Part shown: positions 1-8,956 of the stretch, in pieces | Position numbering within the stretch: the stretch's first letter is position 1 | Layout of the letters: every line of letters begins with the position of its first letter | NCBI RefSeq assembly: GCF_900091495.1 | Contig: NZ_LT607413.1 | Location: 2,294,001 to 2,358,000 of the forward strand | Direction: 5' to 3' | DNA from: Micromonospora echinospora | Lineage (GTDB): Bacteria; Actinomycetota; Actinomycetes; Mycobacteriales; Micromonosporaceae | DNA: 64,000 bases | Notes under the pieces: model-generated | What the model saw: only the letters and a program-made list of their open reading frames with translations | Told to the model about the DNA's origin: nothing | Database searches by the model: none | Position numbers and translations under genes: made by a program

Positions 1-1
1 G

Positions 2-1345
2 GAGGAGGCGCAGATGCTCGGCGGTACGGACCCGGACTTCCACCGCCGGGACCTGTACGACGCGATCGAGGCCGGCGCGTTCCCCGAGTGGGAACTCGGT
101 ATCCAGGTCTTCCCCGACACCCCGGAGGAGACATTCAACGGCATCGACCTGCTCGACCCGACGAAGATCGTGCCGGAGGAGCTGGCCCCGGTGCAGCCGG
201 TTGGCCGGCTGGTCCTCAACCGGACGCCGACGAACTTCTTCGCCGAGGTCGAGCAGGTCGCGTTCCACCCCGGGCACCTGCCGCCGGGGATCGACGTCAC
301 CAACGACCCGCTGCTCCAGGGCCGGCTCTTCTCGTACGTCGACACGCAGCTCACCCGACTGGGCGGGCCGAACTTCGCGCAGATCCCGATCAACCGTCCG
401 CATGCGCCGGTCAACGACATGCTGCGCGACGGCTTCCACCAGCACGCCGTACACGCCGGGGTGGCGCCGTACCGGCCGAACTCGCTCGACGGTGGCAACC
501 CGTTCCCGGCCGGCGTCGACGACGGCGCGTTCGTCGACGTGCCGGTGACCGTGGCGGAGGCACCCAAGGTGCGCGCGAACCCGGTCTCCTTCGACGACCA
601 CTTCAGCCAGGCCCGCCTGTTCTGGCTGAGCATGTCGCCGGTGGAGAAGGAGCACATCATCCGCGCCTACACCTTCGAGCTGGGCAAGTGCTACCACCAG
701 GCGATCCGGGAACGCCAACTCCAGTGCCTGGCCAACATCGACCCGGTGCTCTGCGCGGAGGTCGCCACCGGTCTGGGCCTTTCCGCGCCACAGCCGACCG
801 TGCCGCTCGCCGACGTCGCGCCCAGTCCGGCGCTCTCCCAGGTCGGCGGCGAGTGGCCGGCCGACGGACGCACGGTAGGGATCGTCGTCGACGCCGCCAG
901 CGACCTCGACGGCGTCGACCAGCTGCGCCGGGCGGTGTTCGGTGCCGGCATGGTGCCGCTGCTCGTCGCCCCGCACGGCGGGACGGTGGGTGATCTGCCC
1001 GTGCAGCGCACCTTCGCCACCGGCCGGTCGGTCGAGTTCGACGTCCTCCTGTTGGCCGGAGCGCCGACGCCGGCACCGGACGCGATCCCGGCGCGCGACG
1101 CCAAGGCGGGCGCGGCGGACTCGGTGACCGTGGACCCTCGGGTACTGCTCCTGGTCGAGGAGTGCTGGCGGCACGCCAAGGCGATCGGCGCGTGGGGCGA
1201 CGGGGTCGCCGTGCTGCGGGAGGCGAGGGTGAGTGGCACGCCAGGCGTCGTCACCGGCGACTCCGGCACCGAGGTCTTCGCCGCCGTGCAGCGGCTGATG
1301 GCCGCACACCGGGTGTGGGACAGGTTCCCCGCCTCGGTGGCCTGA
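2..1345 (+). CDS. katE: Large-subunit catalase (HPII/KatE type), 5' truncated by the window edge
   Basis: Cytoplasmic haem catalase that splits hydrogen peroxide. The reading frame is open from base 2, so the true start lies upstream. Counting from the ATG at base 14, residues 1-35 match the catalase helix that begins DPDFHRRDLYDAIE. The RLFSYVDT motif near residue 104-111 carries the proximal haem tyrosine, followed by the conserved PNFAQIPINRP stretch. The N-terminal half with the distal histidine is outside the window. From about residue 285 (DGRTVGIVVDAASDLDG) a second domain of the class I glutaminase/DJ-1 fold begins, which is the hallmark of large-subunit clade 2 catalases rather than the short KatA type. 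The ATG at 14 is internal. The family assignment is firm. Confidence 0.95.
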   Translation, partial: EEAQMLGGTDPDFHRRDLYDAIEAGAFPEWELGIQVFPDTPEETFNGIDLLDPTKIVPEELAPVQPVGRLVLNRTPTNFFAEVEQVAFHPGHLPPGIDVTNDPLLQGRLFSYVDTQLTRLGGPNFAQIPINRPHAPVNDMLRDGFHQHAVHAGVAPYRPNSLDGGNPFPAGVDDGAFVDVPVTVAEAPKVRANPVSFDDHFSQARLFWLSMSPVEKEHIIRAYTFELGKCYHQAIRERQLQCLANIDPVLCAEVATGLGLSAPQPTVPLADVAPSPALSQVGGEWPADGRTVGIVVDAASDLDGVDQLRRAVFGAGMVPLLVAPHGGTVGDLPVQRTFATGRSVEFDVLLLAGAPTPAPDAIPARDAKAGAADSVTVDPRVLLLVEECWRHAKAIGAWGDGVAVLREARVSGTPGVVTGDSGTEVFAAVQRLMAAHRVWDRFPASVA

Positions 1346-1483
1346 GCCGCCCGTCCCGGCGGTCGCCCGGGTGTCCGCTGTCCGTCGCCGCGAACGGTAG
1401 AGAGGGCGTGTCCATCCGTTCGGGCGGTGACCTTGACGGGGTAAGAAGATGGGCGGAAACCACCTTCAGTGAGAGGGATCACG

Positions 1484-2017
1484 ATGACCCTGGAACGACC
1501 GATCGCCCCGGACCCGTACGAGCTGCTGCCGACCGTGGGGTCGTTCACCCTGACCAGTGACGACGTGCCCAACGGCGAGCCGATGGACGCCGCGTACGCG
1601 CACGACAGCGTCGGCGGCGGCAACGTCTCGCCGCAGCTCGCCTGGGCCGACTTCCCGGCCGGGACGAAGGGCTTCGTGGTCACCTGCTTCGACCCGGACG
1701 CCCCCACCGGCAGCGGTTTCTGGCACTGGGTGCTGGTCAACCTGCCGGCCTCGGTGACCGAGCTGCCCCGGGGGGCGGTCGAGGGCGACCTCGGCGGGGC
1801 GTTCAGCGTCCGCAACGACTACGGCCAGCACGGGTACGGCGGAGCCGCTCCGCCGGCCGGGGACCGTCCGCACCGGTACGTCTTCGCCGTGCACGCGCTG
1901 GACGTGGAGAACCTGGACGTCACGCCGGAGGCGACGCCCGCGTACGTTGGCTTCAACCTGGCCTTCCACACCCTGGCCCGGGCGGTGATCCGGCCGACGT
2001 ACCAGGTCAGGGAGTAA
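1484..2017 (+). CDS. YbhB/YbcL family PEBP-like protein
   Basis: A 177-residue protein of the phosphatidylethanolamine-binding (Raf kinase inhibitor-like) family, probably cytoplasmic. It carries the family core: an early GNVSPQLAW segment (SPQL..), [16 protein letters not shown] (DPDAP and the HW pair of the ligand pocket), then [18 protein letters not shown] (the GxxPPxG..HRY signature). The frame is open from a GTG at 1469, but the ATG at 1484 has a GAGAGGG ribosome site 7 bases ahead and gives the normal N terminus. The in vivo role of bacterial members is mostly unknown. It is a single gene, ending at a strong bidirectional hairpin shared with the convergent methyltransferase. Confidence 0.9.
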   Translation: MTLERPIAPDPYELLPTVGSFTLTSDDVPNGEPMDAAYAHDSVGGGNVSPQLAWADFPAGTKGFVVTCFDPDAPTGSGFWHWVLVNLPASVTELPRGAVEGDLGGAFSVRNDYGQHGYGGAAPPAGDRPHRYVFAVHALDVENLDVTPEATPAYVGFNLAFHTLARAVIRPTYQVRE

Positions 2018-2030
2018 CCACCGACGAGCG

Positions 2031-2067
2031 GAAGGGCCGCGTTCCCGGTCGCCGGGCGCGGCCCTTC
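2031..2067. terminator. Bidirectional hairpin terminator
   Basis: GAAGGGCCGC (2031-2040) pairs perfectly with GCGGCCCTTC (2058-2067), with partial extension outside. It lies between two convergent genes and can serve both. Confidence 0.8.
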
Positions 2068-2088
2068 GTGGTGGTTGTTCCGTCCGGG

Positions 2089-2802
2089 TCAGCCGGGGAC
2101 GCGGGCGACGGCGAACACCGACTGGCCGAACGGCGGCCGGACGAGCTGCTCGGCGGCCTTGGTCACCGGCAGGACGGTGGTGTCGTATACCTTGACCATC
2201 GGGCCCTCCTTCGGCATCAGCCGGAAGACCTTGGTGGCCATGAAGTAGCCGATCAGACCGAGCGCGTTGGCGTAGTGGATCCGCTCCACGCGCAGTCCGG
2301 CCGAGGTCATCGCCGCACCGAGCGTCCGCTTGGTGTAGCGGCGGACGTGGCCGGTGGCGATGTCGGCCGGGCTCATGGCGAACTGGAACGCCGGCACGAT
2401 GATGATCACCGCACCGCCCGGCCGGACCAGGTCCCGCATGCTGCGCAGGGCGGCGACGTCCTCCTCGATGTGTTCGAGGACGTTGTAGGAGACCGCCGCG
2501 CTGTACTCGCCGCCGATCTCGTCGTGCGGGAGCAGCATCTGCCGGACCTCGATGGTCGGGTGGTCGGCGAGACGTTCCTTCAGCGCGATCAGCCGGTCCG
2601 GGTCCGCCTCGGTGGCGGTGAAGCGGGGCAGGTGCGGTGCCCACTCCAGCGCGTAGTCCCCGAGCCCACTGCCGATCTCGATGGGATTGTCGCCGAGGTA
2701 TGGGAGGGCGAGCTCGACGAACCATCGGCGGTGGTTGACGGCGGTGGCGAGGCCCTCCAGCACCTCCGACTGCACGCGCTGGTCGCCAGTGATTTCTGCC
2801 AT
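2089..2802 (-). CDS. Class I SAM-dependent methyltransferase
   Basis: A 237-residue Rossmann-fold methyltransferase. Motif I is IEIGSGLGDYALEW near residues 41-54, the acidic residue closing beta-2 is in TATEADPDRL, and motif IV/V is AVSYNVLEHIEEDVAAL followed by VRPGGAVIIIVPA. This Methyltransf_11/23 pattern is usual for small-molecule or lipid-linked sugar methyltransferases. The frame extends upstream to 2952, but the ATG at 2802 fits the family start. The neighbour on the other side of a 214-bp divergent region is a GT-C-like membrane protein. The pair may act in cell-envelope glycolipid or polyprenyl-sugar metabolism; that is inference. The substrate is unknown. Confidence 0.85.
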   Translation of the reverse strand: MAEITGDQRVQSEVLEGLATAVNHRRWFVELALPYLGDNPIEIGSGLGDYALEWAPHLPRFTATEADPDRLIALKERLADHPTIEVRQMLLPHDEIGGEYSAAVSYNVLEHIEEDVAALRSMRDLVRPGGAVIIIVPAFQFAMSPADIATGHVRRYTKRTLGAAMTSAGLRVERIHYANALGLIGYFMATKVFRLMPKEGPMVKVYDTTVLPVTKAAEQLVRPPFGQSVFAVARVPG

Positions 2803-3016
2803 GCGTCGATTCCTCACCATATGACTCGACCCGCACCCGGACCCGACAGAGTCAACCACCTGTGTCGTCGGTGGGGAAATCAGGCCACCGGGGGTGACCG
2901 GAATACGGTTCGATCGGGGGTGCGGAGATCTTCTACTGGGCGAACCCGGCACATACTACGCCGGAACTCCGAAACGCACACCTTGCCGCCTTGGCCTGAC
3001 TACGCTCTGAATTGTC

Positions 3017-4867
3017 ATGACTACTCCGGGGTCGGAGGCTGGTCGGGAGTGGCTCCTCCGTCCGGTGTCCTCCAATGCGACGCGGCGGGACGATCCGGGT
3101 GGGCCGGACGCGGGCGTGCGCCTGGCGGGCCGGTGGCTGCCGGACGTCGTCGCGGTGGCGGGCTTCGTGCTCCTGGCGCTCTGGGTGACCGTCCGATTCT
3201 GGATGAATCCCGACCACGAGAGTCGGGTCAATCCCACCGACCAGGCCCAGTTCGAGTGGATGATGGCGCATGGCGCGCGGGTGGTGACCGATTTCGCCTA
3301 CCCGTTCGGTTCGGACCGGATGAATGTGCCGGACGGCGTCAACCTCATGGCAAACACGTCCGTATTATCCGTTTCATTGCCAATGACGCCGGTCACCGTG
3401 TTGTTCGGGCCGCGCACCGCCTTTCTCCTCTTTCTCACCGGCGCGATGATCGCCACGGGCACCGCCTGGTACCTCGTCATCTCCCGGGTGCTGACCCGGT
3501 CCCGACTCGCAGCCTGGGCGGGGGCGACGTTCTGCGCCTTCTCCCCGGCGATGGTCTCCCACGCCAACGCCCACCCGAACATCGTCGCGCAGTACGTGGT
3601 CCCACTGATCGTCTGGCGGACGCTGGCGCTACGCGAGCCGGGCCGGTCGGTCCGCAACGGCCTGGTCCTCGGACTCCTGATCGTCTGGCAGGCGTTCCTC
3701 AACCTGGAGATCCTGCTGATGACCGCGGTGGGGCTCGGGGTGGTGGTCGCCGTGCTGGCCGTCCGCCGGCCCTACCTGCGGCGGTATGGCCGACCCTTCC
3801 TCGCCGGGCTCGGTGTCGCCGCCGGGCTCGCGCTCGTGGTGCTGGCGTACCCGCTATACGTCCAGTTCTTCGGTCCCGGCGCGTACGAGGGCCTCTCCCG
3901 GCTGATCCGGGGCTACCGCAGCGACCTCGCCTCCTTCTTCGCCTGGCCCGGCGAGTCGCTGGCCGGCGATCCGCGCGACACCAGACGGCTGGCCAAGAAC
4001 CCGACCGAGGAGAACGCCTTCCTCGGCTGGCCGTTGGCGGTACTCGTGCCCGCTCTGGTCTGGTGGCTGCGGGACCGGGCCGAGGTGCTCGGCCTCGCCG
4101 CCGCCGGGGTGCTGTTCGCCGTGCTCTCCCTTGGTCGTGAGATCCGTTACAACGGCCGGGACACCGGTGTTCCCGCGCCCTGGGCGGTGCTGGAGAACCT
4201 GCCGATCCTGCACTCGGTGGTACCCACCCGGTGGGCGCTGGCGTTGACCCCGGTCGTCGGCCTGCTCCTGGCGTACGGCGTCGAACGCGCCGGGGACCTG
4301 GCCCGCCGTCATCCGGCGGCCCGCCGGCAGATCCGGTTTGGTGCGGTCACCGTGCTGGCGATGGCGCTGCTGCCGTTGCTGCCCACCCCGCTGCCGACGA
4401 CCCGGCTGGATCCGGTGCCCGAGTTCGTCCTCTCCGGCGCGTGGCGGCCGTACCTGGCCGGTGGGCGGAGCCTGGTCGCCCTGCCGCTGCCCGACACCGA
4501 CTACGCCGACCCGCTGCGCTGGTCCGCGGTGACCGGCCTGGAGATGCCGATCGCCCGGGGCTACTTTCTCGGACCGGACCGGCGGCCGGACGCGCCCGAG
4601 GGGCGGATCGCGCTGTTCGGGGCCACGCCCCGCCCGACCAGCAGTTTCTTCGTCACCATCCGGCGCACCGGCGCGGTGCCGCCGATCACCCCGCAGGACC
4701 GGGTGGCGGCCGTCGACGACCTGCGGTACTGGCGGGCCGGCGCGGTGGTGCTCGCTCCGCACCGGCACGAGGACGCGCTGCGGCGCGGGATGACCGAACT
4801 CACCGGAGTCGAGCCGGTCCGCATCGGCGGGGTGTGGCTCTGGGACGTCCGCCCCCTGGTGGACTGA
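3017..4867 (+). CDS. Polytopic membrane protein, GT-C glycosyltransferase-like
   Basis: A 616-residue integral membrane protein. One hydrophobic helix sits near residues 42-62 (VVAVAGFVLLALWVTV), then a large extracytoplasmic loop with an acidic pair (NPTDQAQFEWMM), then roughly ten further hydrophobic segments to about residue 480, and a soluble C-terminal domain of about 130 residues. This layout (helix, acidic first loop, many helices, soluble tail) is that of actinobacterial GT-C-like polyprenyl-phosphate-sugar transferases and the related unassigned membrane proteins. No diagnostic catalytic motif beyond the acidic loop can be named. It is divergent from the adjacent methyltransferase. 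The start at 3017 is the first ATG and fits. Confidence 0.7.
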   Translation: MTTPGSEAGREWLLRPVSSNATRRDDPGGPDAGVRLAGRWLPDVVAVAGFVLLALWVTVRFWMNPDHESRVNPTDQAQFEWMMAHGARVVTDFAYPFGSDRMNVPDGVNLMANTSVLSVSLPMTPVTVLFGPRTAFLLFLTGAMIATGTAWYLVISRVLTRSRLAAWAGATFCAFSPAMVSHANAHPNIVAQYVVPLIVWRTLALREPGRSVRNGLVLGLLIVWQAFLNLEILLMTAVGLGVVVAVLAVRRPYLRRYGRPFLAGLGVAAGLALVVLAYPLYVQFFGPGAYEGLSRLIRGYRSDLASFFAWPGESLAGDPRDTRRLAKNPTEENAFLGWPLAVLVPALVWWLRDRAEVLGLAAAGVLFAVLSLGREIRYNGRDTGVPAPWAVLENLPILHSVVPTRWALALTPVVGLLLAYGVERAGDLARRHPAARRQIRFGAVTVLAMALLPLLPTPLPTTRLDPVPEFVLSGAWRPYLAGGRSLVALPLPDTDYADPLRWSAVTGLEMPIARGYFLGPDRRPDAPEGRIALFGATPRPTSSFFVTIRRTGAVPPITPQDRVAAVDDLRYWRAGAVVLAPHRHEDALRRGMTELTGVEPVRIGGVWLWDVRPLVD

Positions 4868-4919
4868 CCGGCCCGCCGGGCGGCTCAGCCGTCTCCGGCC
4901 GGGATCGGACGGGCGCGGG

Positions 4920-5708
4920 TCAGGGGCGGACGCAACAGCCCTGGCAGTACTTCGGCTTCGGCAGGGTGAACGCCTGACAGCAGGTGCGGCGCTGGACGGT
5001 GGGCTGACCGGACGGCCCGGGCACCAGGTCGACCAGGTCCCGGACGCCGAGCGTGCCGAGCAGGGTGTCGACCGACTCCACCGCCGAACCGGGCAGGGCG
5101 TCGGCGGCCCGCAGGATCCCGTGGGCGATGCCGGAGGCGACCGAGCCGAGCAGCGTACGGGTGCCGATGCGGACCTCGGTCCGGATCGCCCTGACCAGCG
5201 GGTGGAGGTGGGCGTCGAGCAGCGACGCGCGGAGCAGGTCGAGCAGTTCGGCGTCGTCGGCGACCACCCGGACCTCGGGTGGGGGCGCCAGGGCCAGTGG
5301 GTCGCTCGGCAGCACCGCCACGGTCGTCGACTGCCGCAGCCCGAGCGTGACCAGGGGGCGATGGTCCTCAAAGTGGATCAGCACGTCGGCCGGGTCGAGC
5401 AGGGGCACCCGCCGCGCGGAGGCCCAGCCGAGCACCACCGGCAGCGCCGCCCAGTAGCTGTACGACTTCCAGGCCAGGGCGGCGCAGGCGTGCGGTGTGC
5501 CACCCCAGCGGTGGGCGGCGGCGGCCAGGAGTTCGGGGAGGCGGGTGCCGTCCACCAGGGTGGTGGCCGGGGACCAGCCGTACTCGTCGGTCACCAGCAG
5601 CCCGGGGGTGAGCCCGGGGAGGTCGTCGGTGCCGAACATGGCCCGCAGCGTGGTGGTGACCGGAGTGAGCGGCGCGGTGGCGAGACGGGGTGGGATCACC
5701 GCTGTCAT
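4920..5708 (-). CDS. FhuF-like (2Fe-2S) ferric siderophore reductase
   Basis: A 262-residue cytoplasmic protein. The last 25 residues hold the cysteine pattern RRTCCQAF...KYCQGCCV, which matches the C-terminal CC-x(about 10)-C-x2-C [2Fe-2S] ligand set of FhuF-type ferric-siderophore reductases. Such enzymes release iron by reducing imported Fe(III)-siderophore. The frame is open to 5855, but the ATG at 5708 has GGGAG nine bases upstream and begins the conserved domain. A near-consensus iron box lies 32-50 bp upstream, so repression by an IdeR/DmdR regulator in iron-replete cells is likely. No siderophore transporter is seen nearby, so it is a solitary member of the iron regulon. Confidence 0.85.
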   Translation of the reverse strand: MTAVIPPRLATAPLTPVTTTLRAMFGTDDLPGLTPGLLVTDEYGWSPATTLVDGTRLPELLAAAAHRWGGTPHACAALAWKSYSYWAALPVVLGWASARRVPLLDPADVLIHFEDHRPLVTLGLRQSTTVAVLPSDPLALAPPPEVRVVADDAELLDLLRASLLDAHLHPLVRAIRTEVRIGTRTLLGSVASGIAHGILRAADALPGSAVESVDTLLGTLGVRDLVDLVPGPSGQPTVQRRTCCQAFTLPKPKYCQGCCVRP

Positions 5709-5739
5709 GTGTCGCGCTCCCCTCGTGGTGCCGGCCGCA

Positions 5740-5758
5740 TGAGCTAAGGCTAACCTAA
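5740..5758 (-). promoter_or_regulatory. Iron box (IdeR/DmdR/DtxR-type operator)
   Basis: Read on the minus strand, the 19-mer TTAGGTTAGCCTTAGCTCA matches 15 of 19 positions of the actinobacterial iron box TTAGGTTAGGCTAACCTAA. It sits just ahead of the FhuF-like reductase start. Confidence 0.75.
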
Positions 5759-5971
5759 CTCGCGCTCCGGGGGGAGAGGTGGCCGGTAACGGTGTGTGCC
5801 CGGCTGGCCTGCCCCGCTGGTACCCGGGGTCGCGAGTCGGAAACGTGTCCGACAAGCGGTCATAACGGACATGCTGAGAACCGTTCGGGGAGCTTTGTCA
5901 AGGTCAGAGTCGGCAACGTGCCACTTCCGTGGAATCCCGCCGACCAAACGTGAAACTGAATACTCCCGGCC

Positions 5972-7516
5972 ATGAGGAAGCTGATGACGACCTCGCCCCT
6001 CGAACGGGCCGCCGACTCGTTCGCAGCTGAGCTCGGCCGGCACCGGATCGAGCGAGGGCTGTCCAAGAAGCAGCTCGCCACCCTGATGGGGTTCGACCCG
6101 TCGTACGTCAGCCACGTCGAGAGCCGCCGGCACCGTCCCACCGAGGACTTCGCGCGGCGCGCCGAGGCCGTCCTGGAGGCCGGCGGCGCAATCTGGCAGC
6201 GCTTCCGTGAGTACGACGACCTGCGGCACGCCCGGACCGCCCCGCCGCACCGCGACCCGCCCGTCCCCAGCCAGTGGATGCCACCCGGCACGGGGCTGAT
6301 CGTCGAGCACGAGCTGGCGAGTCTCACCTACCGCGACGGCGTCTACCGCTGTGCCGTCCGGCGGGCCCTCTACAACGCCGGCACCGACCCGGTCACCCGC
6401 TACCTGGCCCGGGTCGCCGTCGACCGCTACCCAAACGACCCCGGCCGCTCCAACCGGCACCACCGGGACCACCCCCTGACCTTCGCCGAGTTGCAACTGC
6501 GGGCGTACCGGGACGACCGGGGCGAACGGGAGCCGATGCACTGGCGGGCCAAGCACGACCGGGACGCGTTCAAGGAGTTCTGGCTCCTCTTCGAGAACGC
6601 CGACGGCCGCTTCCCGCTCTACCCCGGCGACCGGGCCACGATCGAGTACGAGTACTGCGTCGGACAGGAGAAGTGGGGACGCTGGTTCCAGCGCGCCGTC
6701 CGGGTGCCGACCCGGGCGCTCGACGTGCGGCTGGACCTGCCCGCCGCACTCGAACCGCAGGTCTGGGGACTGGAGACCTCGTTGTCGGCGGAGGAGGGAC
6801 CACTGCGCACCCCGGTGCAGCGCCACGACGAGGGCGACCGGGCGATCTTCGAGTGGGCGACGGAGAACCCGCCGCTCAACGCCCGCTACCGGCTCCAGTG
6901 GCGGTTCCGCAACCCACCCGCCACACCCACCCCGACCGGCACGCCGGCCGACCCGGCACGCCCCCGGCCGAGCGACCGGATGCGGGCCGCCGGCATCGTG
7001 CAGCGCGGCGCCGACCTGCTCCGTCAGCCCGTCCGGCAGTTCGACCTGCCCGAGGAGGGGCCGGTCGCCCGGGACGTGGTGGAACGGCTGCTCGACGCCC
7101 TCGCCGAGCTCGACGAACTGCACCGGTTCAGCCGGGGCGTCGGACTGGCCGCCCCCCAACTCGGGCTCAGCTGCGCCGCCGCCGTGGTGCGCCCGCCGGA
7201 CCGCAGCGCCGACCCGATCGTGCTGCTCAACCCCCGGGTGGTCGACTCCTCCCCGGACACCGACGAGCAGTACGAGGGCTGCCTCTCCTTCTTCGACCAC
7301 CGGGGTCTCGTCCCCCGGTCACTGCGGCTCGACGTGGAACACGCCCGTGTCGACGGCACCCGGCTGATCACGTCCTTCGAGTTCGGCGTGGCCCGGCTGG
7401 TCGCGCACGAGATCGACCACCTGGAGGGGCGGCTCTACGTCGACCGGATGGCACCGGGCGTTCCGCTGGTGCCGGTCGAGGAGTACCGCGAGACCAGTCA
7501 CGCCTGGCGTTACTGA
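5972..7516 (+). CDS. XRE helix-turn-helix protein fused to a C-terminal peptide deformylase domain
   Basis: A 514-residue two-function protein. Residues about 15-75 form an XRE helix-turn-helix (GLSKKQLATLMGFDPSYVSHVES). A middle region (about 100-330) with a beta-rich look is not recognised. The C-terminal 150 residues are a peptide deformylase with all three metal motifs: GVGLAAPQ near 389, EGCLSFF near 434 and HEIDHLEG near 478. The deformylase part would remove formyl groups from nascent peptides and appears catalytically complete. A stand-alone deformylase is about 170-220 residues, so this is a large fusion. A second in-frame ATG at 5984 is possible. The gene ends at a very strong hairpin shared with the convergent hmp-like gene. 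Confidence 0.9.
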   Translation: MRKLMTTSPLERAADSFAAELGRHRIERGLSKKQLATLMGFDPSYVSHVESRRHRPTEDFARRAEAVLEAGGAIWQRFREYDDLRHARTAPPHRDPPVPSQWMPPGTGLIVEHELASLTYRDGVYRCAVRRALYNAGTDPVTRYLARVAVDRYPNDPGRSNRHHRDHPLTFAELQLRAYRDDRGEREPMHWRAKHDRDAFKEFWLLFENADGRFPLYPGDRATIEYEYCVGQEKWGRWFQRAVRVPTRALDVRLDLPAALEPQVWGLETSLSAEEGPLRTPVQRHDEGDRAIFEWATENPPLNARYRLQWRFRNPPATPTPTGTPADPARPRPSDRMRAAGIVQRGADLLRQPVRQFDLPEEGPVARDVVERLLDALAELDELHRFSRGVGLAAPQLGLSCAAAVVRPPDRSADPIVLLNPRVVDSSPDTDEQYEGCLSFFDHRGLVPRSLRLDVEHARVDGTRLITSFEFGVARLVAHEIDHLEGRLYVDRMAPGVPLVPVEEYRETSHAWRY

Positions 7517-7535
7517 CCTGGGCGGCCGGACGGGT

Positions 7536-7577
7536 GCCGGGTCGCGTGCCCCAGGGGGCGGGGGCACGCGACCCGGC
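7536..7577. terminator. Bidirectional hairpin terminator with a 17-bp perfect stem
   Basis: 7536-7552 (GCCGGGTCGCGTGCCCC) is exactly complementary to 7561-7577, with an 8-base loop. It separates the deformylase fusion from the convergent flavohaemoglobin gene. Confidence 0.85.
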
Positions 7578-7593
7578 GTGGGGGGAGGAATGT

Positions 7594-8709
7594 CTAGAGG
7601 TTGCCGAAGGTGTCGTACCGGATGTGCTGCGGCGGCACCTGGTCGGCGGCGAGCGCCCGCAGGGTGGCCCGGACCATCCCGGCCGACCCGGAGACGAAGC
7701 AGTCGTGCGCCGTCCACGGGCCGTAGCGGGTCACCACATCGGAGATGTCGCCCTGCTCGCCGTCGAAGTCCGGGTCCGCGCTGCACGCCGGCGTCACGGA
7801 CAACCACGGGTGTGCGGCCACCAGCTCCTGCAACCCGGCCAGGGCGTACAGGTCGTCGGCTTGCCGGGCCCCGTAGAAGACGTGCACCCAGCGGGTCCGG
7901 TTGTACGTGGTCAACTCCTCGACCAGCGCCTTGACCGGGGCCAGCCCCACCCCTCCGGCCACGCAGAGGATGTCCCGTTCCGAGGCGCGGTCCAGGGTCA
8001 TCCCGCCCATCGGCGCGGCGATCCGCAGCAGGTCACCCGGCTTGACCCGGCGGACCAGGGCGCCGGAGAGCCAACCCGCGCCCGGCGTCCGGACGTGGAA
8101 CTCCAGGATGTTGTCGTCGTTCGGGGCGTTCGCCACCGAGTACGTCCGCCACACCCGTGGGTGGTACCGGGGCGCCTCGATGCTGACGTACTGACCCGCC
8201 CGGTACGGCAGCGGATGTTGCAGGGCCTGGACGGTCAGCACGGCGGTGTCCGGGCCGTGCCGCCGGTGGGTCAGCACCTCGGCGTGCCAGAACGGCGGGT
8301 TCTCGTCGGCCGCCGCGCCGGCCTGCATCTTCTCCGCGATCGCCGCGTACGCGTCCCGCCACGCCTGGTCGTACTCCAGGTTCCAGCCGTCCCCGCCGGC
8401 GGTGCGCAACGCGTCCAGCAGGGCGACCCCCATGGTGGCGTAGTTGTCGGCGGTGACGTGGTACTTCCGGTGGTCCCGGCCGAGGCCGCGCAGGTACTCG
8501 TCGAAGCTCTCCGGGTCGCCGACGGCCTGGGTGGCGGCGACGATCGCGTCGAGGATGCGGTCACCCTGGCCGCGCATCTGCACCGGAAAAAGCTTTCGCA
8601 GGTCGGAGTCGAGGAGGAACAGGCGGGCGTAGAAGTAGTCGCTGAGGCGCTCCCGGTCCCCCTCGACCAGAGCCCAGCTCTCCTTCAACAGCCGCGCGAA
8701 GTTCTCCAT
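7594..8709 (-). CDS. Flavohaemoglobin / globin-FAD-NAD(P)H reductase (nitric oxide dioxygenase family)
   Basis: A 371-residue protein with a globin domain (residues about 1-130), where the histidine of GRDHRKY aligns with the proximal haem ligand. It is followed by a ferredoxin-reductase module: the FAD motif RVWRTYSVANAP near 196, GDLLRIAAPMGG, the NAD-binding VAGGVGLAPVKALVEEL near 255, and the C-terminal YDTFGNL. Family members turn nitric oxide into nitrate with O2 and NAD(P)H. At 371 residues it is slightly shorter than E. coli Hmp. The frame is open to 9003, but the ATG at 8709 is preceded by AGAGGAG and starts the globin fold. A perfect palindrome 68 bp upstream is a candidate operator. 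Confidence 0.92.
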   Translation of the reverse strand: MENFARLLKESWALVEGDRERLSDYFYARLFLLDSDLRKLFPVQMRGQGDRILDAIVAATQAVGDPESFDEYLRGLGRDHRKYHVTADNYATMGVALLDALRTAGGDGWNLEYDQAWRDAYAAIAEKMQAGAAADENPPFWHAEVLTHRRHGPDTAVLTVQALQHPLPYRAGQYVSIEAPRYHPRVWRTYSVANAPNDDNILEFHVRTPGAGWLSGALVRRVKPGDLLRIAAPMGGMTLDRASERDILCVAGGVGLAPVKALVEELTTYNRTRWVHVFYGARQADDLYALAGLQELVAAHPWLSVTPACSADPDFDGEQGDISDVVTRYGPWTAHDCFVSGSAGMVRATLRALAADQVPPQHIRYDTFGNL

Positions 8710-8776
8710 CGGCGCTCCTCTCGGCAGGACGGTGGATCGGGCAGGTCCCAGCATGACCACGGAGCGTCGACGGTGG

Positions 8777-8793
8777 TCGCACAGAATGTGCGA
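8777..8793. promoter_or_regulatory. 17-bp perfect palindrome, candidate operator of the flavohaemoglobin gene
   Basis: TCGCACA-GAA-TGTGCGA. It lies 68-84 bp ahead of the ATG at 8709, where a promoter is expected. No regulator gene is adjacent. Confidence 0.55.
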
Positions 8794-8956
8794 TCGATTC
8801 GCGCTGTCTGCCGCCTTCGTCCCACCCCCCCCCGTCGAACGAGGAGTAGTGGTGCCTGATTGGCGGCTATCGTGCGGTTTGTGAGGTGCCCAAAGTCCTT
8901 GATCGACAGGTCGGGGGGCGGTGCCGGCCGGCGCGGGGATCGGGCACAGTGGTGCG

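Noticed and set aside
2068..4140. Long plus-strand open frame (690 codons)
   Set aside because: It is antisense to the methyltransferase and then out of frame with the membrane protein. Composition is Arg/Gly/Pro-rich shadow sequence, as often seen in GC-rich genomes.
6274..8859. Very long plus-strand open frame (861 codons)
   Set aside because: It is a shadow of the deformylase fusion in another frame followed by the antisense of the flavohaemoglobin. There is no ribosome site and no recognisable domain.
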